Shown: positions 36,566 to 45,106 of the stretch, piece by piece
Position numbering within the stretch: position 1 is the stretch's first letter
Layout of the letters: each line of letters begins with the position of its first letter
From: Litorivita pollutaquae
Lineage (GTDB): Bacteria > Pseudomonadota > Alphaproteobacteria > Rhodobacterales > Rhodobacteraceae
DNA: 64,000 bases
NCBI RefSeq assembly: GCF_003205515.1
Contig: NZ_KZ826481.1
Location: forward strand, 538,660-602,659
Reading direction: 5' to 3'
The notes under the pieces: generated by a model
Told to the model about the DNA's origin: nothing
Seen by the model: only the letters and a program-made list of their open reading frames with translations
Database searches by the model: none
Made by a program: the position numbers and the translations under genes

Positions 36566-38227
36566 ATGACAAATAACATCATTCTCCCCAATCTTCTGGC
36601 AGTGACCGGGGCCGCTGTGCCCCCTGTTGAGACGGTGTTGGAGCAGGCCAAAAAGATCGTGCGTTCCCGCGTTGAAGTCGACGGGCGCGTGTCTGCCCGC
36701 GAAGTCGAAAAAGAGCAAACCGCGACACATGGTCTGGCATGGCTCGCCACTTATGTGGAATCCCTGCGCCAGATGCAAAAATGGGCCGAGAAGCTTCACG
36801 CCGACGGCAAATTCGGCGAGATCGAACAATTGATCCACCAAATCGCCTTTGGGGAATACCTCATGCAGATCGGCGGCGGTATCCAGATGAGCCAAAACGA
36901 GACTGTCCGTCTGCATGACCTCGGCCTTGACGGCGAGGCGCTGGCGGCGTTGCAGACGGCCGAGATCGACGCATTGATGACCTCGGGCAACAGCCAGGCC
37001 GCGCGGATGCGTTTGGCCGAATTGATGGTCGATCAACAAGCCAACGGCATGTTCGGCGCATCTGGCCTGGATGAAGAATTGGAAATGATCCGCGATCAAT
37101 TCCGCCGCTACGCCAGCGAAAAAGTTGAACCCTTCGCCCATGAATGGCACCTCAAGGACGAATTGATCCCGATGTCGGTGATCGAAGAGCTGTCCGAAAT
37201 GGGCGTCTTCGGCTTGACCATCCCCGAAGAATTCGGGGGTTTTGGCCTGTCCAAGGCATCAATGGTTGTGGTGTCCGAAGAGCTGTCGCGCGGTTATATC
37301 GGCGTTGGCTCGTTGGCGACCCGCTCCGAGATTGCTGCCGAATTGATCCTTTGCGGCGGCACCGACGCACAAAAGGAAAAATGGCTGCCCGGTTTGGCCT
37401 CGGGCGAGATCCTGCCAACGGCGGTGTTCACCGAACCGAACACCGGATCGGACCTTGCCTCCCTGCGCACCCGCGCGGTGAAGGACGAGAGCGGCGATTA
37501 CAAAATCACCGGCAACAAAACATGGATCACCCACGCCGCGCGCACCCATGTGATGACGGTTCTGGCACGCACCGATCCGTCAAACGATGACCACCGCGGA
37601 TTGTCGATGTTCCTTGCGGAAAAGACCCCCGGCGATGATGCCAATCCTTTCCCGACCGAGGGCATGACCGGCGGCGAGATCGAAGTGCTCGGCTATCGCG
37701 GCATGAAGGAATACGAGTTGGGGTTCGACAACTTCCATGTGAAGGGCGAGAACCTTTTGGGCGGCGAAGAGGGCAAGGGGTTCAAGCAATTGATGCAGAC
37801 CTTTGAAGCCGCGCGCATCCAGACTGCCGCGCGCGCCATCGGCGTGGCTCAGGCGGCGCTTGATGTGGGCTTGCAATATGCGCTCGACCGCAAGGCCTTT
37901 GACAGCCAGTTGGTCAATTTCCCGCGTGTGGCGGGCAAATTGGCGATGATGGCGGTCGAGATCACCATCGCGCGCCAGTTGACCTATTTCTCGGCCTTCC
38001 AAAAGGACCAAGACCGCCGCTGCGATGTGGAAGCGGGCATGGCGAAACTGCTCGGCGCACGGGTCGCATGGGCTTGCGCCGACAATGCGTTGCAAATCCA
38101 CGGCGGCAACGGTTTTGCCCTCGAATACACCATCAGCCGGATCCTGTGCGATGCGCGCATCCTCAATATCTTCGAGGGCGCAGCAGAGATCCAAGCACAG
38201 GTGATCGCGCGCCGCTTGCTGGGCTGA
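36566..38227 (+). CDS. mcd: (2S)-methylsuccinyl-CoA dehydrogenase (acyl-CoA dehydrogenase family)
   Basis: This 553-residue flavoprotein oxidises methylsuccinyl-CoA to mesaconyl-CoA in the ethylmalonyl-CoA pathway for acetate assimilation. It has a long N-terminal extension (about 160 residues) before the acyl-CoA dehydrogenase body, which is the mark of Mcd against ordinary members. The body shows GVFGLTIPEEFGGFGLSKAS, PTAVFTEPNTGSDLASLRTR, a KTWITHAARTH segment and the C-terminal IHGGNGFALEYTISRILCDA. The ATG at 36566 has AAGGAA upstream. Other pathway genes (ccr, ecm, mch) are not in the window. A terminator follows. Confidence 0.9.
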   Translation: MTNNIILPNLLAVTGAAVPPVETVLEQAKKIVRSRVEVDGRVSAREVEKEQTATHGLAWLATYVESLRQMQKWAEKLHADGKFGEIEQLIHQIAFGEYLMQIGGGIQMSQNETVRLHDLGLDGEALAALQTAEIDALMTSGNSQAARMRLAELMVDQQANGMFGASGLDEELEMIRDQFRRYASEKVEPFAHEWHLKDELIPMSVIEELSEMGVFGLTIPEEFGGFGLSKASMVVVSEELSRGYIGVGSLATRSEIAAELILCGGTDAQKEKWLPGLASGEILPTAVFTEPNTGSDLASLRTRAVKDESGDYKITGNKTWITHAARTHVMTVLARTDPSNDDHRGLSMFLAEKTPGDDANPFPTEGMTGGEIEVLGYRGMKEYELGFDNFHVKGENLLGGEEGKGFKQLMQTFEAARIQTAARAIGVAQAALDVGLQYALDRKAFDSQLVNFPRVAGKLAMMAVEITIARQLTYFSAFQKDQDRRCDVEAGMAKLLGARVAWACADNALQIHGGNGFALEYTISRILCDARILNIFEGAAEIQAQVIARRLLG

Positions 38228-38253
38228 ACCGGTCACATAGCACGACAATCTGG

Positions 38254-38288
38254 ACCGCCCTCTGCCCGTTGCGCAGGGGGCGGTTTTC
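38254..38288 (+). terminator. Intrinsic terminator of mcd
   Basis: A 12-bp stem formed by ACCGCCCTCTGC with GCAGGGGGCGGT (one G-T wobble) precedes TTTTCTTTT, 25 bp after the mcd stop. Confidence 0.88.
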
Positions 38289-38622
38289 TTTTGCTTAATG
38301 ACGCAGATAGCGCGCAAATAACATGAACAACTCCTCGCTTCGGCGGCGAGATTTGCGGTGCTTGGCAGCGGCCCGCGCTACCGCTTCATTTCAAGGAGAG
38401 CGCCTTGCTGGCCCGCACTTGTGCCATCTGGCCCGCGCTCAGCTGAGCGGCCCGGCCACGTATTCGCGCCGCCACGCCCATGGTCACTGCGCCGCCATTC
38501 CGATCACCGCCGCGCCAACAATCGAATGTCCCCGATCCATCCGATGTGACAGGCGCATCATACCCCCCCCGTTGCGCAACGCTTTACCGACGATCGCGCT
38601 TTGGCTGATTGCATGCGGATGT
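38289..38622. other. 334-bp gap without a recognised gene
   Basis: Frames here give unrecognised, arginine/proline-rich peptides. A plus-strand AAGGAGAG followed by TTG opens only 13 codons, and a minus-strand frame of 25 codons after a G-run is also too short to call. It may be a decayed gene, but nothing supports a family. Confidence 0.3.
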
Positions 38623-39600
38623 CTATTCAGGCACACAAACTTCTCCGGCGCGCATCGCCCGCAGGGTGCGCAAAACCAAGGCCGCGATCACCACACAGAG
38701 CGCCCCTAACAACACCAGCCCGAAAAACAGGTGCGCCGCGCTTCCCGTCCCATCCGCAAAGACGAAACTGGCGATAGAGATCCCGGCGATCGGGAAGCTC
38801 AACGCCCAAAACGACATGGCAAAGGGCAGCTTTACGATGCGCGGCAATTGCACCGCGACAATCAGCGTGAAGAAATAAGCGATGTTCAGCAAAAGGCGGG
38901 CGAAAGCGTCGATCTCACCGGTCAAACGCAACCACGCGACAAAAGCCACCGCAGGCGGCGCGATCAGGATCACCAATGTCGGTTGCAATTTTCCAGGCAA
39001 AGGATCGTGGAAAATCAACCGGTTGATCACCAAGGTCAACAGCACGACATAAAATATCAAACCCACGGCCATGAAATACCAGCTCAGCTCGACATAGCCC
39101 AAGGGCGCACCTGCTATGGGCACGATGACATTGCCCACGGCTGGAATGAACCATGCAGGGGACAGGGCGCCGGTTTGAAAACTGCGGGTGCCGATCCATC
39201 CGGTAACCACCGCGATCGTCAACACCGCCTGCGCCGCCACGCCGACCAACCAAACAGCTTCTGCGAAGCTGCGGCTTTGCTCTATCGCGGCCACAGAAAT
39301 CAACAGGAGCGAAATAGAACTGGCCGGAAAAAAGGCCAATCGCACCGGATGGTTCCATTCGGCACGCACCATCGCGGGATAGCGCAGAGCCTTGAGCGCA
39401 TAGCACGCCGCTATGGCGATAAATGCCGCACAGGTGACATAAAACATCACCTGTGCGGGCAAATCGCTTAGCCCCAATGCGGTGCTGGCTCCGCGCAGCG
39501 CGAGGGTCAGCCCCGCCAGCCCCATCACCACAGCAAAGAAGGTCACGGGATAATGCGCCAATGCGCTGTCTGGTGCGGCGTCGGTTTGAGTTTGGGCCAT
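38623..39600 (-). CDS. SLAC1/TDT family anion channel-like protein
   Basis: This 325-residue protein with about ten membrane segments is of the tellurite-resistance/dicarboxylate transporter (TDT, SLAC1) family, recognised by the early ALAHYPVTFFAVVMGLAGLT, the AWFIPAVGNVIVPIAG segment and the GLIFYVVLLTLVINRLIFHD helix. Such proteins conduct anions or export C4-dicarboxylates or sulfite. Substrate is unassigned. The ATG at 39600 is the only plausible start. It sits alone between mcd and the TRAP operon. Confidence 0.85.
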   Translation of the reverse strand: MAQTQTDAAPDSALAHYPVTFFAVVMGLAGLTLALRGASTALGLSDLPAQVMFYVTCAAFIAIAACYALKALRYPAMVRAEWNHPVRLAFFPASSISLLLISVAAIEQSRSFAEAVWLVGVAAQAVLTIAVVTGWIGTRSFQTGALSPAWFIPAVGNVIVPIAGAPLGYVELSWYFMAVGLIFYVVLLTLVINRLIFHDPLPGKLQPTLVILIAPPAVAFVAWLRLTGEIDAFARLLLNIAYFFTLIVAVQLPRIVKLPFAMSFWALSFPIAGISIASFVFADGTGSAAHLFFGLVLLGALCVVIAALVLRTLRAMRAGEVCVPE

Positions 39601-39837
39601 ATGTTATTCTCCTTGACGCGGGCGCGGGCAACGGGGCACGCCAACATATATTATAATTCGCATGTAATTTTTGACTGCGCTTTGCGCCAAGTCAATATCA
39701 CGCGAAATACGAGAGGGCTCCGGTGCAGCCCAAGGGCGGGTATGGGCGCGGATTTAACCGGCAGCCCCAAAATCAAAACACGAAATAGGCAGCATCCGAA
39801 CACCTCGCCCGAACGCCCAAGAGGCGGCGACCGAGAT

Positions 39838-41163
39838 CTATGCCATCACCCGCAAGAAAAACAACGTAATGCCCGGAAACGCGACCAACAAAACCACCCG
39901 CACCATATCGGAGGCGACGAAATATACCACCGCGCGATAGGTGTCAGCGATGGGGGTTTTGCGATCCATCGAGTTGATGACAAAGAGATTCATCCCGACC
40001 GGCGGTGTGATCAACCCGACCTCCACCACAATCAACACAATGATGCCGAACCAGATCGCCAGTTCTTCGGTCGAATTCAACCCGAAATCCAATGTCGAGA
40101 TGATCGGCCAGAATATCGGGATGGTCAGCAAGATCATCGACAGGCTGTCCATAATGCAACCAAAGACCAGATAAAGCACAAGGATGATGGTCAAAATCAA
40201 CCATGGGCTAAACCCGGAATTGCCAATGTAATCGGACAAAGCCTGCGGCGCGCCAGAGCGGGCGAGAAAGGCATTATAGAAGGACGCGCCGAAGATGATA
40301 AAGAAAATCATCGCGGTGTTGCGCCCCGTGGCCAAAAAGCTGTTGCCCAATGTGCCCCATGACAAACCGCCGCTAAAAAGCGCAATCAACCCTGTGCCCG
40401 CCGCGCCGACCGCCGCGCCTTCGGTGGGGGAAAATACGCCGAAATTGATCCCGCCGATCACGGTCAGGAACACCATCAAAACCGGCCAAACGGCGGATAA
40501 GGCTTTGAACCGCGCGCGCATCGGGACAGGGGGGCGCACGCCTGCCGCCTTGGGGTGTAGGTGGACATAGATCGAGATGGTGATCATATATCCAATCGCG
40601 GCAAGAATGCCGGGAATGAAAGCCGCGAGGAAGAGCTTGGCGATGTTTTGCTCGGTCAGCGTGGCATAGATCACAAGGATCACCGAAGGCGGAATAAGGA
40701 TCCCCAATGTGCCGCCGGCTGCCAAAGTGGCCGTCGAAAATCCGCCCGAATACCCGTAGCGCCGCAGTTCGGGCAAAGCCACCTGCCCCATCGTCGCCGC
40801 CGTGGCCAAGGACGATCCACAAATCGCGCCAAAGCCGGCACAGGCGCCGACCGCCGACATCGCAACCCCGCCGCGGCGATGGCCCAGAAATGCCTCTGCC
40901 GCTTTGAAAAGCGCCGTGGACATGCCGCCAAGGGTGGCGAAATGCCCCATCAGCAAGAACATCGGCACGATCGACAAAGAATAGCTCGAAAACTCGGAAT
41001 AGGTGTGGGATTTCAATATGCTAAACGAAAGTTTCATCCCGCCCGTGAGGTAGTAATACCCTGCCAGACCGACCAGAAACATTGCCAATCCGATTGGAAC
41101 CCGCAGAAATATCAGCAGCAGCAGCACCGGAAAAGACGCGACGCCCAATGCAATATCGGTCAA
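39838..41163 (-). CDS. TRAP transporter large permease (DctM)
   Basis: This 441-residue, about 12-helix subunit of a tripartite ATP-independent periplasmic transporter couples sodium or proton flow to solute uptake. The GFGAICGSSLATAATMGQVA and GTLGILIPPSVILVIYATLT segments and the later FINPVGMNLFVI-like VGLITPPVGMNLFVINSMD are family landmarks. The start codon is TTG and overlaps the DctQ stop (TTGA), showing translational coupling. The substrate depends on DctP. Confidence 0.95.
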   Translation of the reverse strand: MTDIALGVASFPVLLLLIFLRVPIGLAMFLVGLAGYYYLTGGMKLSFSILKSHTYSEFSSYSLSIVPMFLLMGHFATLGGMSTALFKAAEAFLGHRRGGVAMSAVGACAGFGAICGSSLATAATMGQVALPELRRYGYSGGFSTATLAAGGTLGILIPPSVILVIYATLTEQNIAKLFLAAFIPGILAAIGYMITISIYVHLHPKAAGVRPPVPMRARFKALSAVWPVLMVFLTVIGGINFGVFSPTEGAAVGAAGTGLIALFSGGLSWGTLGNSFLATGRNTAMIFFIIFGASFYNAFLARSGAPQALSDYIGNSGFSPWLILTIILVLYLVFGCIMDSLSMILLTIPIFWPIISTLDFGLNSTEELAIWFGIIVLIVVEVGLITPPVGMNLFVINSMDRKTPIADTYRAVVYFVASDMVRVVLLVAFPGITLFFLRVMA

Positions 41164-41774
41164 TAGTCTGCTCCTTCGTTGCGCAGCATCACGCGGCCTG
41201 TGGCACTTTCCACGAGACGGACGGCCACGATATAGGTGCTGACCACACAGGTCACGGCAGCCGCGACAAGCGCGGCGGCATAGGCTTTCCAGATTGGAAT
41301 TTGCATAAGGGTCGTGCTCTCATTGTAGCGCATTTTTGCGGCCATCCCCTCATACATCCGCCATGTGATCAGCACGAAGCAAACCGCAAAGAGCACCGCA
41401 ACAATAAGGTCGATGGCGCGGTTCACCCGCGCAGGCATGCGCAGCGTGAAAAGATCGACAGAGGCATGCCCGCCGGTCAGCGCACACAGCGGCATAAAGG
41501 CCATGATGGCAAAGGGCATCGAGGTTTCGACAACCTCGTATTCGCCCAAAATCGGCCCAAGACCCCAATCCAGAAGGCTTTTGGCTAAAACAGGAAAGCT
41601 GTTCTCGATAACCGTCATATGCAGGATCGTATTCATCGTCCGCCCGGCAACAGAGATGCAGATCAACACAATCAAGCCGGTCAACACGATGCCGCCGAGA
41701 ATGGCCATCAGTTGCGACAGGCGCAGCACAGCGCGATAGAGCGCATGATGCTTGCCGTTGGCATATCCTGTCAT
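41160..41774 (-). CDS. TRAP transporter small permease (DctQ)
   Basis: This 204-residue subunit with four membrane helices includes LSQLMAILGGIVLTGLIVLI, the AFMPLCALTGGHASVDLFTL segment typical of DctQ, and a C-terminal VAAAVTCVVSTYIVAVRLVE helix. The ATG at 41774 has GAGG upstream, and the longer frame adds unrelated residues. It lies downstream of dctP after a hairpin that may reduce its expression relative to the binding protein, and is coupled to dctM. Confidence 0.93.
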   Translation of the reverse strand: MTGYANGKHHALYRAVLRLSQLMAILGGIVLTGLIVLICISVAGRTMNTILHMTVIENSFPVLAKSLLDWGLGPILGEYEVVETSMPFAIMAFMPLCALTGGHASVDLFTLRMPARVNRAIDLIVAVLFAVCFVLITWRMYEGMAAKMRYNESTTLMQIPIWKAYAAALVAAAVTCVVSTYIVAVRLVESATGRVMLRNEGADY

Positions 41775-41845
41775 GGAAACCCTCTTCTCGACCCCATTGG
41801 CGCAAACGCTCTGGGGGACCGATGGTGGTCCGCCCCGCACAGGCG

Positions 41846-41879
41846 TTAAAAAAGGGCCGCAGCCTATGCCACGGCCCTA
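41846..41879 (-). terminator. Hairpin between dctP and dctQ (attenuator-like)
   Basis: On the minus strand AGGGCCG pairs with CGGCCCT and is followed by TTTTTT. It is about 20 bp after the dctP stop and about 70 bp before the dctQ start, so partial read-through would give excess binding protein over permease. Confidence 0.82.
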
Positions 41880-41898
41880 TGTCAGGGGGTTTTACGGC

Positions 41899-42933
41899 CT
41901 ATTTGCTATGCTTGGCAATCAAAGCCTTGGCTTCTTCCAGCAATGCCTTCCCGTCGAAGTCATCGGTGGAGACCTCTTCGACCCAGTCTTTCTCAACAGA
42001 TGCGGCGACAGTTTTCCATTCGGCCACTTGCTCAGGCGTCAGGTTGATGATGTTGTTGCCACGGTCCACGGCGATTTTGCGCGCCGGGGCATCCGCCTCT
42101 TGCATGATTTTTCCAGCCCATGCCGACATGTCTGCGCCGGAGTTGGCGTCAATCACCGCCTTCAACTCGTCCGACATGCTGTCGTATGTGTCCTTGTTCA
42201 TCGCAAAAAGGAACGTGGTGGAGTAAAGCGCATCCTCGCCAAATTCGGTATGGTTTCCGACCAATTCCGCCACTTTCAACGCCGAGGTCACTTCCCACGG
42301 AATCACAGCCGCATCGATCACGCCCTTGGACAGGGATTCAGGCACAGCAGGGACCGGCATACCAATGGGTGTTGCGCCCAATTTGCTGAACAGTTTGTTG
42401 GTCACACGCGATGGCGCACGCAGTTTGACACCGTTCAGATCCTCCACCGATGTGATCGGTTCCTTGGAATGGATCACGCCGGGGCCATGCACCCAAACCC
42501 CGATCATTTTCATATCCGCAAAGTCGGTGTCGAGCATGTTTTTCTCGGCATATTCCCAATAGGCCCGCGAGGTATCCTCGGCATTGGTCATGATAAAGGG
42601 CATCTCGAAGGCTTCGGAACGCGGGAAACGGCCGGGAGTATATCCGGTCACGGTCCAGATAATGTCGGCAATGCCATCCACCACCTGACTGGCCAATTCC
42701 GGCGGCTTGCCCCCCAATTGCATCGAAGGGTAGCGTTCGATCTTGATTTTGCCCCCGCTCTGCTGTTCGACCTTATCGGCCCAGACATCCAAAATCAGCT
42801 TTGGCGCAGCAGCCTGTGCTGGCAAAAACTGGTGCATTTTCAATGTCACCTCTTGGGCAAAAGATGCCGTCGACATCGCGGCCAGCATTGCGCCAGCGGC
42901 GACACCGCGCCGTGCGATTTTCACAAAGCTCAT
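41899..42933 (-). CDS. TRAP transporter solute-binding protein (DctP)
   Basis: This 344-residue periplasmic binding protein of the DctP family has a signal peptide in residues 1-25 (MSFVKIARRGVAAGAMLAAM, cleavage after SFA). The mature start EVTLKMHQFLPAQAAAPKLI and the later ELASQVVDGIADIIWTVTGY and GVKLRAPSRVTNKLFSKLGA are standard; the last contains the arginine that usually contacts a carboxylate, so an organic acid ligand is likely. The exact solute is unknown. The ATG at 42933 is preceded by GGGAGAA. Confidence 0.94.
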   Translation of the reverse strand: MSFVKIARRGVAAGAMLAAMSTASFAQEVTLKMHQFLPAQAAAPKLILDVWADKVEQQSGGKIKIERYPSMQLGGKPPELASQVVDGIADIIWTVTGYTPGRFPRSEAFEMPFIMTNAEDTSRAYWEYAEKNMLDTDFADMKMIGVWVHGPGVIHSKEPITSVEDLNGVKLRAPSRVTNKLFSKLGATPIGMPVPAVPESLSKGVIDAAVIPWEVTSALKVAELVGNHTEFGEDALYSTTFLFAMNKDTYDSMSDELKAVIDANSGADMSAWAGKIMQEADAPARKIAVDRGNNIINLTPEQVAEWKTVAASVEKDWVEEVSTDDFDGKALLEEAKALIAKHSK

Positions 42934-43175
42934 GTTGATTTTCTCCCTAATCGTACAACACGCACCGCCCTTTGACGGCAACTTGATAAGAACATGGGCT
43001 GTTCCGTGGTGCGCCCGATCCGCATTTCTCCTCCATGCGGTTCAATCGGGCGCGCCAAACCGTAGCCCTGTTCAGATGGTGCCATTCATCCGCCTTGCCC
43101 GAAAAAGATCAAGCCCGAATCGAGGCCCCTGAAAAATAGGGACTTTTACAGATGAAGCCATCTCAAGCTCCGGCG
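42934..43175. other. Gap upstream of the TRAP operon
   Basis: This stretch carries the presumed dctP promoter region and no gene. A CTCCTCCATGCGG segment and an A-rich patch are visible, but no clear -35/-10 pair or operator. Confidence 0.35.
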
Positions 43176-43215
43176 CAAAAAGAGCGTTGCGAAATATACC
43201 TTTATTCGCAACGCT
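43176..43215 (-). terminator. Intrinsic terminator of znuA
   Basis: An 11-bp perfect stem, AGCGTTGCGAA with TTCGCAACGCT, around an 11-nt loop is followed on the minus strand by CTTTTT. It lies about 40 bp after the znuA stop. Confidence 0.88.
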
Positions 43216-43256
43216 GGCTTTCTGCTGCCCTGCTCGCCTCTGCGCGGGACATAGCA

Positions 43257-44483
43257 TCAGGGGGCGACACAACCAGCCAAGCCGGTGGCCATGGCAAGAA
43301 TCAGCGCCGGATACTGGTCCGCACCCAGAGGCAAATCGGCCCCCAGCGGATCAACGTGGACGCGGCGCACGGACGTGCCTTCAAGCACCAGATCAAGCCG
43401 CCGCATTGAAAATTGCGGCTCAGTGATGGCGCATGCCACGCCGTGCTCGGCGACCAGATCGCGCAGCGCCGCCAACCGCGCCGGGCCGGGATCGCTGGCA
43501 TCCGACAGCGACACCGCTGCGGCAACCGTCAAATCAAACGCCTTTTCGAAATACTGATAGGCATCGTGAAATGCGAGCAGGGGGAGATCACGAACCGGCT
43601 CCAGCCGACGACGCGCCTCTTGCACGGCAGCAGCGATCTCGGCCTTGCCCTGTGCAGCGTTGCGCAGATAGTCGGCGGCATGCTCCGGATCGGCATCGCC
43701 CATCGCGGCGGCAATAGCATCGAGCCATATTATCGCATTCTCAGGGTCAAGCCAGACGTGCGGATCGATACCGCCCGCGTGGCTGTGGTCATGGTGGCCG
43801 TGATCATCGTGGCTCTCGTCAGCGTGGTTGTCGCCCTCGTGGTTGTCGTCATGGGTCTCGTGATTATCATGCGCTTCGGCGTCGTGATCGTGATCCGAAT
43901 GGGCGCCGTCCTCATGCTCCCCGTGATCAGCCTGATCATGATCGGCGTGCTCTGCCGACTCGTGATCGTCTTTTCCATGGTCCGAATGTTCCGCATCGTG
44001 CTGCGTATCCTCGTCATGACCCGCGTGGTCCTCGTGAGCGTGCTCCGCCCCGTCCTGTTCGTGGTCATGAGCCTCGTCTTCCGTGTCCGCCGCTTCCGCA
44101 AAAATCACTTCTTCACGTCCAGGCAAAACATGTGTCCCCGGTAGCGCCGTTAACACCAAAGATTGCCCCTGTGGTGCCAGAGAGGTCAGGCTGTCGTCCA
44201 ACCACGGCTCCAATTCCGGACCAACCCAAATCACGAAATCGGCTTGCTGCAGGGCCCGCGCTTGTGAGGGGCGCAATGACATCCCATGCGCCGAAGCTCC
44301 CGATTCCACCAAAACCTGCGGCGTGCCGAGATCACCCAGAACCATCGCGGCCAATGACCCGACGGGGGCAATATCCGTGACCACGCTTGGCACATCCGCC
44401 GCCGCGCGGCTGGTCGCGCCCGTGAACATTACGGCGGATATCAAGGCAATGCGCGAGACATTGCGGAACAAAGAAGACAGCAT
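43257..44483 (-). CDS. znuA: Zinc ABC transporter substrate-binding protein ZnuA, His-rich
   Basis: This 408-residue periplasmic zinc-binding protein of the ZnuA/TroA cluster has a signal peptide at residues 1-29. It has the cluster motifs VVTDIAPVGSLAAMVLG, SAHGMSLRPSQARAL and, after the loop, GGIDPHVWLDPENAIIWLDA with metal ligands. Residues about 132-237 are an unusually long Asp/His/Glu-rich loop with about 28 histidines, against the 20-40 residues common in relatives. The ATG at 44483 has GGAGG upstream. It is divergent from zur, with a Zur operator in front. Confidence 0.95.
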   Translation of the reverse strand: MLSSLFRNVSRIALISAVMFTGATSRAAADVPSVVTDIAPVGSLAAMVLGDLGTPQVLVESGASAHGMSLRPSQARALQQADFVIWVGPELEPWLDDSLTSLAPQGQSLVLTALPGTHVLPGREEVIFAEAADTEDEAHDHEQDGAEHAHEDHAGHDEDTQHDAEHSDHGKDDHESAEHADHDQADHGEHEDGAHSDHDHDAEAHDNHETHDDNHEGDNHADESHDDHGHHDHSHAGGIDPHVWLDPENAIIWLDAIAAAMGDADPEHAADYLRNAAQGKAEIAAAVQEARRRLEPVRDLPLLAFHDAYQYFEKAFDLTVAAAVSLSDASDPGPARLAALRDLVAEHGVACAITEPQFSMRRLDLVLEGTSVRRVHVDPLGADLPLGADQYPALILAMATGLAGCVAP

Positions 44484-44501
44484 GGTAGACCTCCGGAAAG
44501 T

Positions 44502-44517
44502 GTGATGATATAACATT
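44502..44517. promoter_or_regulatory. Zur operator, znuA side
   Basis: GTGATGATATAACATT is near-palindromic and lies 18-34 bp upstream of the znuA start. It matches the inverted copy at 44536-44551 in 15 of 16 bases, so each divergent gene has its own site. A zur gene next to it makes Zur the probable binder. Confidence 0.75.
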
Positions 44518-44535
44518 TGAGCTTCTCATAGCCGC

Positions 44536-44551
44536 AATGTTATATTATCAC
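44536..44551. promoter_or_regulatory. Zur operator, zur-znuCB side
   Basis: AATGTTATATTATCAC is the inverted near-identical copy (one mismatch) of the znuA-side box, 18 bp away. It sits about 60 bp before the zur start and would place zur and znuCB under autoregulation. Confidence 0.75.
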
Positions 44552-44611
44552 AACTCAAAAAATGCGCCTAGGTTGAATGCCTTGCATCCCTGCTCCCAAA
44601 AGGAAACGCCC

Positions 44612-45106
44612 ATGCCCGCCCTCGGATTTGCCCCGCATGATCACGGTGCCTGCATCAACAAGGCCATGGAAGCGGCCGAAGCGCACTGTGCAGCGAATCG
44701 GTTGCAGTTCACCCCCGCCCGCCGCCGCGTTTTAGAAATTTTGCTCAAAGAACACAAAGCCATGGGCGCCTATGACATCTTACCCCATCTGGCCGAAGAC
44801 GGTATGAGCGCCCAGCCCCCCGTCGCCTATCGCGCCTTGGATTTTCTGGTGTCGAACGGTTTGGCGCATAAGATAGAACGCCTCAACGCCTATGTCGCCT
44901 GCGCCCATCCCGATGCCCATCGAGGCGGTAGCCATTCCCCCGCCTTTCTAATTTGCCGTGAATGCAGTGCGGTGGAGGAAGCGCAGGCCGACGTGGACGC
45001 CACATTGGTCGATACCGCCGCGCGTGCGGCCGGATTTTCCATCGAACGCATGGTCATCGAGGCCGAAGGCCTATGCCCGCAATGCAATAAGGTCGATGCC
45101 ACATGA
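44612..45106 (+). CDS. zur: Zinc uptake regulator Zur (Fur family)
   Basis: This 164-residue Fur-family repressor binds DNA with zinc as co-repressor. It shows the winged-helix segment LQFTPARRRVLEILLKEHKA, PVAYRALDFLVSNGLAHKIE, and two structural CxxC motifs (CRECSAVEEA near residue 117, CPQCNK near the end). The ATG at 44612 follows AAAAGGAAA; a longer frame would add unrelated residues. Its stop overlaps the znuC start (ATGA). The cluster and the paired operators support Zur over Fur or Mur. Confidence 0.94.
   Translation: MPALGFAPHDHGACINKAMEAAEAHCAANRLQFTPARRRVLEILLKEHKAMGAYDILPHLAEDGMSAQPPVAYRALDFLVSNGLAHKIERLNAYVACAHPDAHRGGSHSPAFLICRECSAVEEAQADVDATLVDTAARAAGFSIERMVIEAEGLCPQCNKVDAT

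Noticed and set aside
38323-38709. 128-codon plus-strand frame after mcd
   Set aside because: It has an arginine/proline-rich composition, no family match, and overlaps the TDT gene.
43413-44144. Hydrophobic, valine/isoleucine/methionine-rich plus-strand frame opposite the znuA loop, resembling a membrane protein
   Set aside because: It is the reverse of the GAC/CAC/CAT codons of the His/Asp-rich loop, which read as valine, methionine and isoleucine on the other strand. This is a compositional artefact.
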